Shown piece by piece: positions 44,954-52,260 of a DNA stretch of 64,000 nt (position 1 is its first letter; each line of letters begins with the position of its first letter). Both the position numbers and the translations under genes were made by a program. The DNA lies in the NCBI GenBank assembly GCA_003490145.1, contig QULQ01000006.1:1-64000 (forward strand), in the 5' to 3' direction. The notes under the pieces were generated by a model that saw only the letters and a program-made list of their open reading frames with translations, searched no databases and was not told the origin of the DNA. The stretch is from Lachnospiraceae bacterium OM04-12BH. GTDB taxonomy: Bacteria; Bacillota; Clostridia; Lachnospirales; Lachnospiraceae.

Positions 44954-45133
44954 GTAAGTTCAGATTCAATAAACCTATGTGTAAATTTTTGGTGGTTACT
45001 AATTTTGATTGCATTAACTATTGTAACGATATCAATTGTGAATAAAATTCTAGGGCTGCCTCACCTCCTAAGAGTGGTAGCCTTTCTAAAATTCAAATCT
45101 AATATATTACAAGACAACTTAAAGCAAAAATGA
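44954..45133 (+). pseudogene. Start-less membrane ORF fragment
   Basis: Read from 44954 the frame is open for 59 codons until TGA (45131-45133) and encodes a hydrophobic helix (FWWLLILIALTIVTISIV) and a basic tail. No ATG, GTG or TTG precedes the helix in frame; the stop TAG at 44951 closes it. It looks like the 3' part of a lost small membrane protein gene. Confidence 0.35.
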
Positions 45134-45214
45134 ATAAAACATGTAGAAACGAATAAATGTACATGTTAGTTTAATCTAATAGGCAGTAGGAACACTTTTC
45201 CGAAAAGGGAGTTT

Positions 45215-45220
45215 TATAAT
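45215..45220 (+). promoter_or_regulatory. -10 element upstream of the alcohol dehydrogenase
   Basis: A perfect TATAAT 37 bases before the start codon. No good -35 hexamer is placed 16-18 bases before it, so activation or an alternative contact may be needed. Confidence 0.45.
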
Positions 45221-45257
45221 AGGCATATACGGGCATAGAAAAAGGAGGACACAGAAT

Positions 45258-46448
45258 ATGGCAAACAGTTTTGAGTATTTTTCACCCACACGTGTTATTT
45301 TTGGAAAGGAAACAGAGAAGCAGACAGGAAAACTGATCCGGGAATACGGGGGATCCAGAGTCCTTGTTCTGTATGGAGGAAAGAGTGCGGTTCGCTCAGG
45401 TCTTCTTGACCTGGTAAAGGAATCCCTGAAGGAAGAGGAGCTTTATTTCCAGGAGCTTGGTGGAATTGTTCCAAATCCTCATCTGGACAAGGTATATGAG
45501 GGTATCGAGATCGGTAAAAATGAGGGTATTGATTTCCTGCTGGCCGTTGGCGGTGGAAGTGTTATTGATACAGCCAAGGCGATCGCTTACGGACTTGGCG
45601 AGCCGGAAAAGGATGTCTGGGAATTATATGAGCATACAAGAAAAGCCAGAAAGTGCCTGCCGGTTGCCAGTGTACTGACAATCGCCGCAGCAGGAAGTGA
45701 AACTTCAAGGAGCAGTGTGATCACCAATGAGAAGACACTGGAAAAGAGAGCTTATGATGATAACCTGGCAAGACCTAAGTTTGCGATCATGAATCCGGAA
45801 TTTACCAAAACCCTGCCGGATTACCAGACGGAATCCGGATGTACCGATATTATGATGCATACCATGGAGCGTTATTTTACCAATGGTGGCAATATGGAGA
45901 TCACAGATGCCTTGGCAGAAGGTCTTCTTCGTACCGTAATGGAAAATGCGAAAATTCTGCATACCGAGCCGGATAATTATGATGCCCGTGCGGAGATCAT
46001 GTGGGCAGGCAGTCTTGCACACAATGATCTGACAGGCTGTGGCAATGACGGTGGTGACTTTATGTCTCATAAGCTGGAGCATGAACTGGGTGGTATGTTT
46101 GATGTGACTCATGGCGCCGGACTGGCAGCCATCTGGCCAAGCTGGGCGAGATATGTGTATAAGTATTGTCTGCCCCGATTTGTGAAATATGCAAAGAATG
46201 TAATGGGCGTTACGGCAGGCGGCAGTGATGAAGAAACAGCACTTCTTGGTATAAAGGCCATGGAGGAGTTTTATCACAGTATTGGCATGCCGGTTAATTT
46301 AAAAGAGCTGGGGATTCACCCAACAGAGGAGCAGATCAGGGAAATGGCAGAGGGATGCCTGAAAGCAAGCGGAAGTGCTACCGGTTCTGCAAAGAAGCTG
46401 GATCTGCAGGATATGATCCGGATTTATCAGATGGCAAACGAAGCATAA
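45258..46448 (+). CDS. Iron-containing alcohol dehydrogenase (BdhA/YqhD type)
   Basis: The 396-residue type III dehydrogenase reduces aldehydes such as butanal with NAD(P)H. FLLAVGGGSVIDTAKAIA (about 94-111) is the cofactor loop; iron ligands are in the TDIMMHTMERYF (Asp/His about 200-210) and HKLEHELGGMFDVTHGAGLA (about 274-293) motifs. The HKLEHELG and THGAGLA motifs place it with butanol dehydrogenases. Ribosome site AAAGGAGG. First gene after the AT-rich island, with normal composition. Confidence 0.93.
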   Translation: MANSFEYFSPTRVIFGKETEKQTGKLIREYGGSRVLVLYGGKSAVRSGLLDLVKESLKEEELYFQELGGIVPNPHLDKVYEGIEIGKNEGIDFLLAVGGGSVIDTAKAIAYGLGEPEKDVWELYEHTRKARKCLPVASVLTIAAAGSETSRSSVITNEKTLEKRAYDDNLARPKFAIMNPEFTKTLPDYQTESGCTDIMMHTMERYFTNGGNMEITDALAEGLLRTVMENAKILHTEPDNYDARAEIMWAGSLAHNDLTGCGNDGGDFMSHKLEHELGGMFDVTHGAGLAAIWPSWARYVYKYCLPRFVKYAKNVMGVTAGGSDEETALLGIKAMEEFYHSIGMPVNLKELGIHPTEEQIREMAEGCLKASGSATGSAKKLDLQDMIRIYQMANEA

Positions 46449-46464
46449 AACAGTAACAGAAAGC

Positions 46465-46944
46465 GTGGAAAAGATGGCATATTATGTGGCTGATGAAGCA
46501 GTAGTCAAAGGTAAAGTGACGATCGGGGAGGAAGTAGGGATCTGGTATCATGCAACGATACGGGCAGATTCTGATCAGATTACGATTGGCAGCAGAACCA
46601 ATGTACAGGACAATGCTGTGATTCATACCTCCCGGAACTATCCGGTCAGCATTGGAAACGGAGTGACGATCGGCCACAGTGCCATTGTTCATGGATGCAC
46701 GGTTGGAAATAATACACTTATTGGAATGGGAGCCATTATTCTGAATGGTGCAGTGATTGGAGATAACTGCATCATCGGTGCCGGGGCACTGGTCACCCAG
46801 AACAGTAACATACCTGACGGCAGTCTTGCCTTTGGCAACCCGGCAAGGATCATACGGAAGCTGACAGAAGAAGAGATTGCCGATAATAAGGGAAATGCTG
46901 ACAGGTATGTACAGGCTGCCAGAGCGCAGCTGCCACAGAAGTGA
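46465..46944 (+). CDS. Gamma-carbonic-anhydrase-like hexapeptide protein
   Basis: The 159-residue left-handed beta-helix protein has hexapeptide repeats and the three zinc His of the family: DNAVIHT (about 50), GHSAIVHG (His at about 72 and 77). It may hydrate CO2 or bind another ligand; many such homologues have unproven activity. The start is GTG at 46465; an ATG at 46474 would remove three residues, and neither has a strong ribosome site. It ends before a terminator shared with the converging gene. Confidence 0.85.
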   Translation: MEKMAYYVADEAVVKGKVTIGEEVGIWYHATIRADSDQITIGSRTNVQDNAVIHTSRNYPVSIGNGVTIGHSAIVHGCTVGNNTLIGMGAIILNGAVIGDNCIIGAGALVTQNSNIPDGSLAFGNPARIIRKLTEEEIADNKGNADRYVQAARAQLPQK

Positions 46945-46974
46945 AAGAAGAGAATACAATGAAGATATCAGTAT

Positions 46975-47024
46975 AAGATGGCTGTGTTTTCTGATCTGTT
47001 CAGAGATGCACAGCCATCTTTTTA
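46975..47024 (+). terminator. Intrinsic terminator between converging genes
   Basis: AAGATGGCTGTG (46975-46986) pairs with CACAGCCATCTT (47009-47020), followed by TTTATTTTATT. It serves the + strand unit; the - strand has only a weak T-tract. Confidence 0.8.
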
Positions 47025-47026
47025 TT

Positions 47027-48181
47027 TTATTCAGCCAGTTCCTCGGCTAAAGCTTCGATCTTCTTCATGGTATCTTCATTGACTGCAGAACGGATCGTCA
47101 CCGTATTTTCGACAAAGGTCAGATTCTTGCAGTCCTTCAGAATCTCCATCATGCCCTTCGCAGCAGTGGGAGCCCAGCATCCATTTTCTATAAAGGCAAT
47201 GGTGCGGTTCTGATAATTATGCTCCTTTAAGAGACGGAGGAAATTGTCCATATAAGGGAAGATGCCGGCATTGTAGGTGATGGAAGCCAGAACCAGCTTA
47301 TCATAGCGGAAGGCATTTTCAAGGCAGAAGGAAAGGTCTGTTCTTGCAAGATCCATCAGGACAACATTTTTGCAGCCCTTTTTCTCAAGAATATCGGCAA
47401 GAAGCTCAGCAGCTTTTCTGGTGTTGCCATAAACAGAGGCATAGGCGATGGTGATGCCCTTTTCCTCCGGCTGGTAGGAAGACCAGGTATTATATAAGGA
47501 TAAATAGCAGGCAAGGTTTTCTGAAAGTACAGGACCATGAAGCGGACAGATCTTCTGGATGGTCAGCCCGGAAGCCTTTTTCAGAAGATTCTGTACCTGC
47601 ATGCCAAAACGGCCTACAATACCAAAGTAATAGCGGCGGGCACCGTCTGTCCAGGCTTCCTCCTCATCAAGGGCACCGAATTTACCAAAGCCATCTGCAG
47701 AGAACAGAATCTGATCGCAGGCATCATAGGTCACCATGACTTCTGGCCAGTGAACCATGGGAGCTGCCACAAAGGTAAGCTCATGTCTGCCAAGACCTAA
47801 GGTATCTCCTTCCTTGATCACCATACGGTTTGTGTTAAAATCACTGCCAAAGAACTGCTTCATCATGGTAAAGGCCGGCGCAGAGGAAACCACACAGGTA
47901 TCCGGATAGGCTTCCATGAAAATGGCAATGCCTGCAGAGTGATCAGGCTCCATGTGCTGGATGACCAGATAATCAGGCTTTCTGCCGGAAAGTACAGAAG
48001 AGAGCTTTAACAGCCATTCTTCTGTAAAGCCAGCATCTACGGTATCCATGACGGCAATCTTTTCATCCATGATCACATAGGAATTGTAGGACATGCCGTG
48101 AGGAACCGGATATTGCCCCTCGAAGAGATCGATTCTGTGGTCATTCACACCAATATAAAAAATATCATCTGAAATGTACAT
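47027..48181 (-). CDS. FprA-family flavodiiron protein
   Basis: The 384-residue protein has a metallo-beta-lactamase-like diiron domain (about 1-250) with the ligand pattern HMEPDHS (about 79-85), a conserved His in APMVHWPEVM (about 146), Asp in FSADGFGKFG (about 165) and His in CPLHGPV (about 227), and a C-terminal flavodoxin domain (IAYASVYGNTRKAAELLAD, about 252-270). It reduces O2 or NO to protect anaerobes. Start at 48181 (reading leftwards), with AAAGGACT upstream; an in-frame extension to 48229 has no such site. The only - strand gene in the window. Confidence 0.93.
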   Translation of the reverse strand: MYISDDIFYIGVNDHRIDLFEGQYPVPHGMSYNSYVIMDEKIAVMDTVDAGFTEEWLLKLSSVLSGRKPDYLVIQHMEPDHSAGIAIFMEAYPDTCVVSSAPAFTMMKQFFGSDFNTNRMVIKEGDTLGLGRHELTFVAAPMVHWPEVMVTYDACDQILFSADGFGKFGALDEEEAWTDGARRYYFGIVGRFGMQVQNLLKKASGLTIQKICPLHGPVLSENLACYLSLYNTWSSYQPEEKGITIAYASVYGNTRKAAELLADILEKKGCKNVVLMDLARTDLSFCLENAFRYDKLVLASITYNAGIFPYMDNFLRLLKEHNYQNRTIAFIENGCWAPTAAKGMMEILKDCKNLTFVENTVTIRSAVNEDTMKKIEALAEELAE

Positions 48182-48254
48182 AATAAAAGTCCTTTCTGTC
48201 AGTAGTATGCTCCAGGGAAAGTATAACATCTGACGGCTTTTCTGAAAAGATTTT

Positions 48255-48283
48255 TTGACTTTTCAGAAGCTGAATAATAGAGT
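48255..48283 (+). promoter_or_regulatory. Candidate promoter of the cupin gene
   Basis: TTGACT (48255-48260) and TAGAGT (48278-48283) are 17 bases apart; the same -10 variant is seen upstream of the ABC transporter. It lies in the divergent region with fprA. Confidence 0.45.
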
Positions 48284-48331
48284 AAAATATATCAGTAAGC
48301 AGGACAGGACTGCAATTAATGAAGGAAAGGT

Positions 48332-48688
48332 ATGGACAACAGGATGAAAAGTGTAGATCAGAAGGAATTTTTAGGCGGACAGGGAACGGTCCATTTTGAC
48401 CATATACTGGAGGCAGACGAAATGCATGGCATGAACCGTGTATATGCAAAGGTGACACTGCAGAAGGGATGCTCCGTAGGTTATCATGTGCATCAGGGAG
48501 ACGGGGAAGACTATTATGTGCTTAAAGGCACCGCAACCATAGACGACAACCATGAAAGAACTCTGACCTTAAAGCCGGGAGAGCATTATTTTACCCCCTC
48601 CGGCAAGGGACACAGCCTGACCAATCTGGAGGAGGATGAGCTTCAGGTCATGGCGCTGATCATCTATGACCATGAAAAACAGGATTAA
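48332..48688 (+). CDS. Small cupin-fold protein
   Basis: The 118-residue cupin has the metal-site motif GYHVHQGDGEDYYVLKG (His about 50, 52 and Glu about 57) and a second motif PGEHYFTPSGKGHSL (about 86-100, His). Such cupins bind a metal and a small ligand; enzyme activity is unknown. AAGGAAAGG precedes the start. It directly precedes a DUF815 ATPase gene and may be co-transcribed. Confidence 0.85.
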   Translation: MDNRMKSVDQKEFLGGQGTVHFDHILEADEMHGMNRVYAKVTLQKGCSVGYHVHQGDGEDYYVLKGTATIDDNHERTLTLKPGEHYFTPSGKGHSLTNLEEDELQVMALIIYDHEKQD

Positions 48689-48701
48689 ACAGGAGAAAAA
48701 T

Positions 48702-50006
48702 ATGTATCAGGAAGTTTCACAGTTATTAATGTATGGAGATCTGGACAGGGAGGGGATACTGTATCAGCTTGGAGAGCTGTTTGGACGTTATGAGAAGGGC
48801 GTCTATGACCGGATGGAGCTTGTGAGGGATATCAATACCCAGGTAAAGCATATCCTGAAGGTGGCAACAGACTATGGCTTTGACGATAACCTCTGGCACA
48901 ATTATCTGACTTTTTTTCTGATGATGAGCGAGAATCCCTTCAGCCTTACCTGTGAAAAGGTGGGAGCCAATGAAGGAACTGTCAATGAGCTGGTTGAAAA
49001 TGATTTCCGTATTTTCAGGGCTCTTTTTGACTATGATTTCGATCCCATTGAAAGGGATCTTGGGATACAGTGCTTTTCCAGACTATCCCACTATCAGGCA
49101 GTACATAAGAAGGAGTTGATGTACAACAAAAATGTCAGTGAAAAGGTACGTTCCCTAAGCAGGAAGCTGGAGCAGACCAGTGACGAAAAGGAATTCTTCG
49201 ATGTGATCACCGGCTTTTATAAGGATTATGGAGTTGGCATGTTTGGTCTGAACAAGGCATTCCGTATTGAGGAAAAGCCGCAGGGCGGTATTCTTTTCCG
49301 TCCGATCAATAATATGGATACGGTTATGCTTTCTGATCTTGTGGGCTATGAGATCCAAAAAAAGAAGCTTGTGGAGAATACCGAAGCCTTTGTAAAGGGA
49401 AAAAGAGCCAACAATGTGCTGCTCTTTGGTGACAGCGGTACCGGCAAGTCTACCAGTATCAAAGCGATCGTCAATCAGTATTATGATGACGGCCTTCGCA
49501 TGATCGAGATTTACAAGCACCAGTTCCAGTATCTTTCTACGGTGATCGCAGATATCAAGAACCGGAACTATAAGTTTATCATTTATATGGATGACCTTTC
49601 CTTTGAGGAATTTGAAATTGAGTACAAATATCTGAAGGCTGTGATTGAGGGCGGTGTGGAAACAAGACCGGACAATATCCTGATCTATGCGACATCCAAC
49701 AGGCGCCATCTGATCAAGGAAAACTGGAATGACAGAAATGACCAGGATAACAATAATGACAAGCATCATTCTGATACTGTAGAAGAAAAGCTGTCACTGG
49801 TAAACCGCTTCGGTGTGACTATCAGCTATGAAAAGCCGAATCAGAAGGAGTATTTCAATATCGTGGTCAATCTGGCAAAACGTGCCGGCATCACCATGTC
49901 TGAAGAAGAGCTGACGAGGGAAGCCAACAAGTGGGAGCTGAGCCATGGCGGCATTTCCGGCAGAACAGCCCAGCAGTTTGTTGATTATCTGCAGAGCACC
50001 CAGTAA
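48702..50006 (+). CDS. AAA ATPase, DUF815 family
   Basis: The 434-residue protein has a helical N-terminal half, then Walker A LLFGDSGTGKSTSIKA (about 240-255), Walker B FIIYMDDLSFEEFE (about 286-299), sensor-1-like ILIYATSNRRHL (about 325) and the arginine-containing LVNRFGVTI segment. This matches DUF815, a family of predicted AAA+ proteins with no settled role. The start at 48702 has AGGAG at 48691-48695. The next gene is mscL. Confidence 0.88.
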   Translation: MYQEVSQLLMYGDLDREGILYQLGELFGRYEKGVYDRMELVRDINTQVKHILKVATDYGFDDNLWHNYLTFFLMMSENPFSLTCEKVGANEGTVNELVENDFRIFRALFDYDFDPIERDLGIQCFSRLSHYQAVHKKELMYNKNVSEKVRSLSRKLEQTSDEKEFFDVITGFYKDYGVGMFGLNKAFRIEEKPQGGILFRPINNMDTVMLSDLVGYEIQKKKLVENTEAFVKGKRANNVLLFGDSGTGKSTSIKAIVNQYYDDGLRMIEIYKHQFQYLSTVIADIKNRNYKFIIYMDDLSFEEFEIEYKYLKAVIEGGVETRPDNILIYATSNRRHLIKENWNDRNDQDNNNDKHHSDTVEEKLSLVNRFGVTISYEKPNQKEYFNIVVNLAKRAGITMSEEELTREANKWELSHGGISGRTAQQFVDYLQSTQ

Positions 50007-50034
50007 AGCGGCGGATAAGGAGAAGAGGTACAGA

Positions 50035-50442
50035 ATGAAAAGGTTTTTGAAGGAATTTAAAGAGTTTGCCTTAAGAGGCAATGTGATGGATATGGCAGTT
50101 GGTATTATCATTGGTGGTGCATTCTCCGGAATTGTAGCCTCCCTGACAGATAATTTTATCAATCCTATCCTGAATGAACTTACGGGAAATGCTGTGTATA
50201 CGAAAACAGAGGTTCTTGGATTTGTATCAGCCTTTCTTTCTTCTGTTGTGAATTTTATCATCATGGCATTTATTCTGTTCTGTCTGGTGAAAGCTATCAA
50301 TAAACTGATGAGCTTTGGAAAGAAAAAGGAAGAGCCGGCAGCACCGACGACAAAGCTCTGTCCTTACTGTAAGAGCGAGATTCCCATTGATGCGACAAGA
50401 TGTGCACACTGCACATCTATACTGGAGGAAAAACATGATTAG
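50035..50442 (+). CDS. mscL: MscL channel with C-terminal zinc ribbon
   Basis: The 135-residue protein starts with the MscL pattern FKEFALRGNVMDMAVGIIIGGAF (in pieces, about 7-29) with the first membrane helix and gate, then a periplasmic loop and the second helix (about 67-90). A basic linker leads to a Cys4 zinc ribbon CPYC...CAHC (about 106-127). MscL releases solutes on hypo-osmotic shock; the zinc ribbon is extra to the E. coli form, I think common in Clostridia. The start at 50035 has AAGGAGAAGAGG. Its 3' end overlaps the hydrolase by eight bases. Confidence 0.9.
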   Translation: MKRFLKEFKEFALRGNVMDMAVGIIIGGAFSGIVASLTDNFINPILNELTGNAVYTKTEVLGFVSAFLSSVVNFIIMAFILFCLVKAINKLMSFGKKKEEPAAPTTKLCPYCKSEIPIDATRCAHCTSILEEKHD

Positions 50443-51334
50443 TGAAGTAGTAAGAGATATCAGGATAAACTGGAAGATCAGTGATGACAAAAGAGATGAG
50501 GGCCTGACAACACCGGAGGATATCATAAGATTTGATAATATTTCCTATGGACCATACGGAGATGCCAATCTGCTCGATATTTATCATCAGAAAAAGGTAA
50601 CGAAGCCACAGAAGACGATCATCAGTATCCATGGAGGCGGCTGGGTTTATGGAAGTAAGGAGCAGTATCAGTTCTACGGCATGCGCCTTGCACAGCGTGG
50701 ATTTACCTTTGTCAATTTCAACTACAGACTGGCTCCTGAGTATAAATACCCGACGGCTCTTGAGGACATCAACCAGGTATTCCTTTTTATCAGGGATCAT
50801 GCAGAGGAATATGCTATTGATACCAATAATATTTTTGTGGTGGGGGATTCTGCCGGGGCACAGCTTGCTACCCAGTATCTGATCATCTGTACCAATCCGG
50901 AATATGCGAAGCGCTTCACCTTTATCCCATCAGGTATAAAGGTACGGGCAGTGGGACTGAACTGCGGCGTTTATGATACCAGTGATCCGGAGCATACAAG
51001 TCCGAATGATGTTTTTTTGGAATATACGGGCAAAGAAATACTGGAAGATACAGAAAAAGCCAGAAACATGAGAGAGGAGCTGAATACCCTGAAATACATG
51101 ACAGGGGATTTTCCACCGGCATTTGTGACCAGTGCTGTTCATGATTTTATCCTGAAAAATGCACAGCCCATGTATGAAAAGCTGCAGTCTCTTGGAATTG
51201 ACAGTGAAGTGCATATTTATGGAAGCAAAGAAAAAGAAGAAGTAGGTCATGTCTTTCATGTGAACTGCCGTCTGCCGGAAGCAGATCAGTGCAATGATGA
51301 GGAATGTGCTTTCTTTAACAGATATGTAGTATAG
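50435..51334 (+). CDS. Alpha/beta hydrolase, HSL/esterase type
   Basis: The 299-residue protein has the oxyanion motif HGGGW (about 64-68), the nucleophile VVGDSAGAQLA (Ser about 132), an acid residue near FVTSAVHDF (Asp about 235) and a final His in VGHVFHVN (about 271). A cytosolic carboxylesterase or deacylase with no signal peptide. The start at 50435 overlaps mscL by eight bases and follows GGAGG. Substrate unknown. Confidence 0.88.
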   Translation: MISEVVRDIRINWKISDDKRDEGLTTPEDIIRFDNISYGPYGDANLLDIYHQKKVTKPQKTIISIHGGGWVYGSKEQYQFYGMRLAQRGFTFVNFNYRLAPEYKYPTALEDINQVFLFIRDHAEEYAIDTNNIFVVGDSAGAQLATQYLIICTNPEYAKRFTFIPSGIKVRAVGLNCGVYDTSDPEHTSPNDVFLEYTGKEILEDTEKARNMREELNTLKYMTGDFPPAFVTSAVHDFILKNAQPMYEKLQSLGIDSEVHIYGSKEKEEVGHVFHVNCRLPEADQCNDEECAFFNRYVV

Positions 51335-51354
51335 GGAAAAGGGGGAATTTCGGA

Positions 51355-52137
51355 ATGCGGAAGCTGCAGAGAAAGAAATACGTTGTGATCACAGGGGCAA
51401 GCTCCGGGATCGGTATGGAGTTTGCCAGAAGATTTGCAAGAAAAGGGTACCCGCTTGTATTGATCGCCAGAAGGGAAGATAGACTGAAGATGCTTGCAGA
51501 GGAACTGAGGACAGACTGTGAGATTATTGTGGCAGATCTGTCCAGGGAGGAGGAATGCTACCGGGTATTCTATGAACTGAAGGAAAAGCCGGTGGCCTTC
51601 CTTATCAATAATGCAGGCTTTGGTGACTGTGGCCGGTTTGAGGAAACAAGACTCCAGAAGGATCTTGATATGATCCGGGTCAATGTGAAGGCGGTTCATA
51701 TCCTGATGAAGCTGATGCTGCAGAAGATGGAAAAGGAGCATCACGGGTATATCCTGAATGTGGCTTCAAGCGCAGGCCTGATGCCTGGAGGACCTTATAT
51801 GGCAACCTATTATGCCTCCAAGGCCTATGTGACCAGCCTTACAAGAGCGGTTGCAGAGGAGCTTTCCGAGAAAAAGAGCAGGGTTTATGTGGGATGTCTC
51901 TGTCCAGGGCCTGTAAATACGGAGTTCAACGAAAGAGCTAATGTGAAATTTGCACTGCCGGGGATCAGCGCAGAAAAGTGTGTGGACTATGCGCTGAAGC
52001 AGATGGAAAGGAGACAGGTAGTGATCGTGCCCACTCATCTGATGCAGGCAGCCATGACATTTGGCAGATTTCTTCCGGTTCCTGTGTATGTGAGGATCGC
52101 AGCCCATCAGCAGAAAAAGAAATTTCGGGAGGAGTGA
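51355..52137 (+). CDS. Short-chain dehydrogenase/reductase
   Basis: The 260-residue SDR has the cofactor motif ITGASSGIGMEFA (about 11-23), NNAG (about 84), the catalytic Ser in VASSAGLM and YYASKAY (Tyr/Lys about 149-153). The arginine in IARRED (about 38) suggests NADP(H). Belongs to the classical oxidoreductases with no specific substrate visible. Follows the esterase by 20 bases. Confidence 0.9.
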   Translation: MRKLQRKKYVVITGASSGIGMEFARRFARKGYPLVLIARREDRLKMLAEELRTDCEIIVADLSREEECYRVFYELKEKPVAFLINNAGFGDCGRFEETRLQKDLDMIRVNVKAVHILMKLMLQKMEKEHHGYILNVASSAGLMPGGPYMATYYASKAYVTSLTRAVAEELSEKKSRVYVGCLCPGPVNTEFNERANVKFALPGISAEKCVDYALKQMERRQVVIVPTHLMQAAMTFGRFLPVPVYVRIAAHQQKKKFREE

Positions 52138-52193
52138 TCCTGTAAAAGCAGGTGAAAGATATACAGAAAAAAGAAACGGTTGCATGGGAGCAC

Positions 52194-52222
52194 TTGCACA
52201 CCGATACTAAAAAATGTATAAT
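52194..52222 (+). promoter_or_regulatory. Predicted promoter of aspS
   Basis: TTGCAC (52194-52199) and TATAAT (52217-52222), 17 bases apart. The leader is only about 30 bases, so no T-box controls aspS here. Confidence 0.75.
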
Positions 52223-52260
52223 ACTGTGCAGATAATGATTAAAAACAAAAGGAGCTTGTT

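Larger units (their letters stand above)
43474..45200. other. AT-rich accessory island
   Basis: Base composition shifts clearly to AT from just after the prfA terminator until near the promoter of the alcohol dehydrogenase. Codon use also changes to AT-ending codons. The segment holds a toxin-like remnant, an interrupted TraX gene, an intact acetyltransferase and a start-less membrane ORF. No transposase, integrase, direct-repeat ends or tRNA are seen, so how it arrived is unknown. Confidence 0.65.
44932..45257 (+). other. Gene-poor 326-base gap with remnants
   Basis: The gap contains a start-less open frame (44954-45133), a GGGCTGCC/GGTAGCCT stem (45053-45083) with a short T run, an AACATGTA/TACATGTT inverted repeat (45138-45145 with 45160-45167) and, at its end, a -10-like TATAAT for the next gene. 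Otherwise nothing recognisable. Confidence 0.5.

Noticed and set aside
45138..45167. AACATGTA/TACATGTT repeat as an insertion-sequence end
   Set aside because: Only eight bases long, with no transposase or partner copy; listed only inside the gap description.
52141..52260. T-box or other leader in front of aspS
   Set aside because: The promoter is only about 30 bases upstream of the start; there is no space for a T-box.
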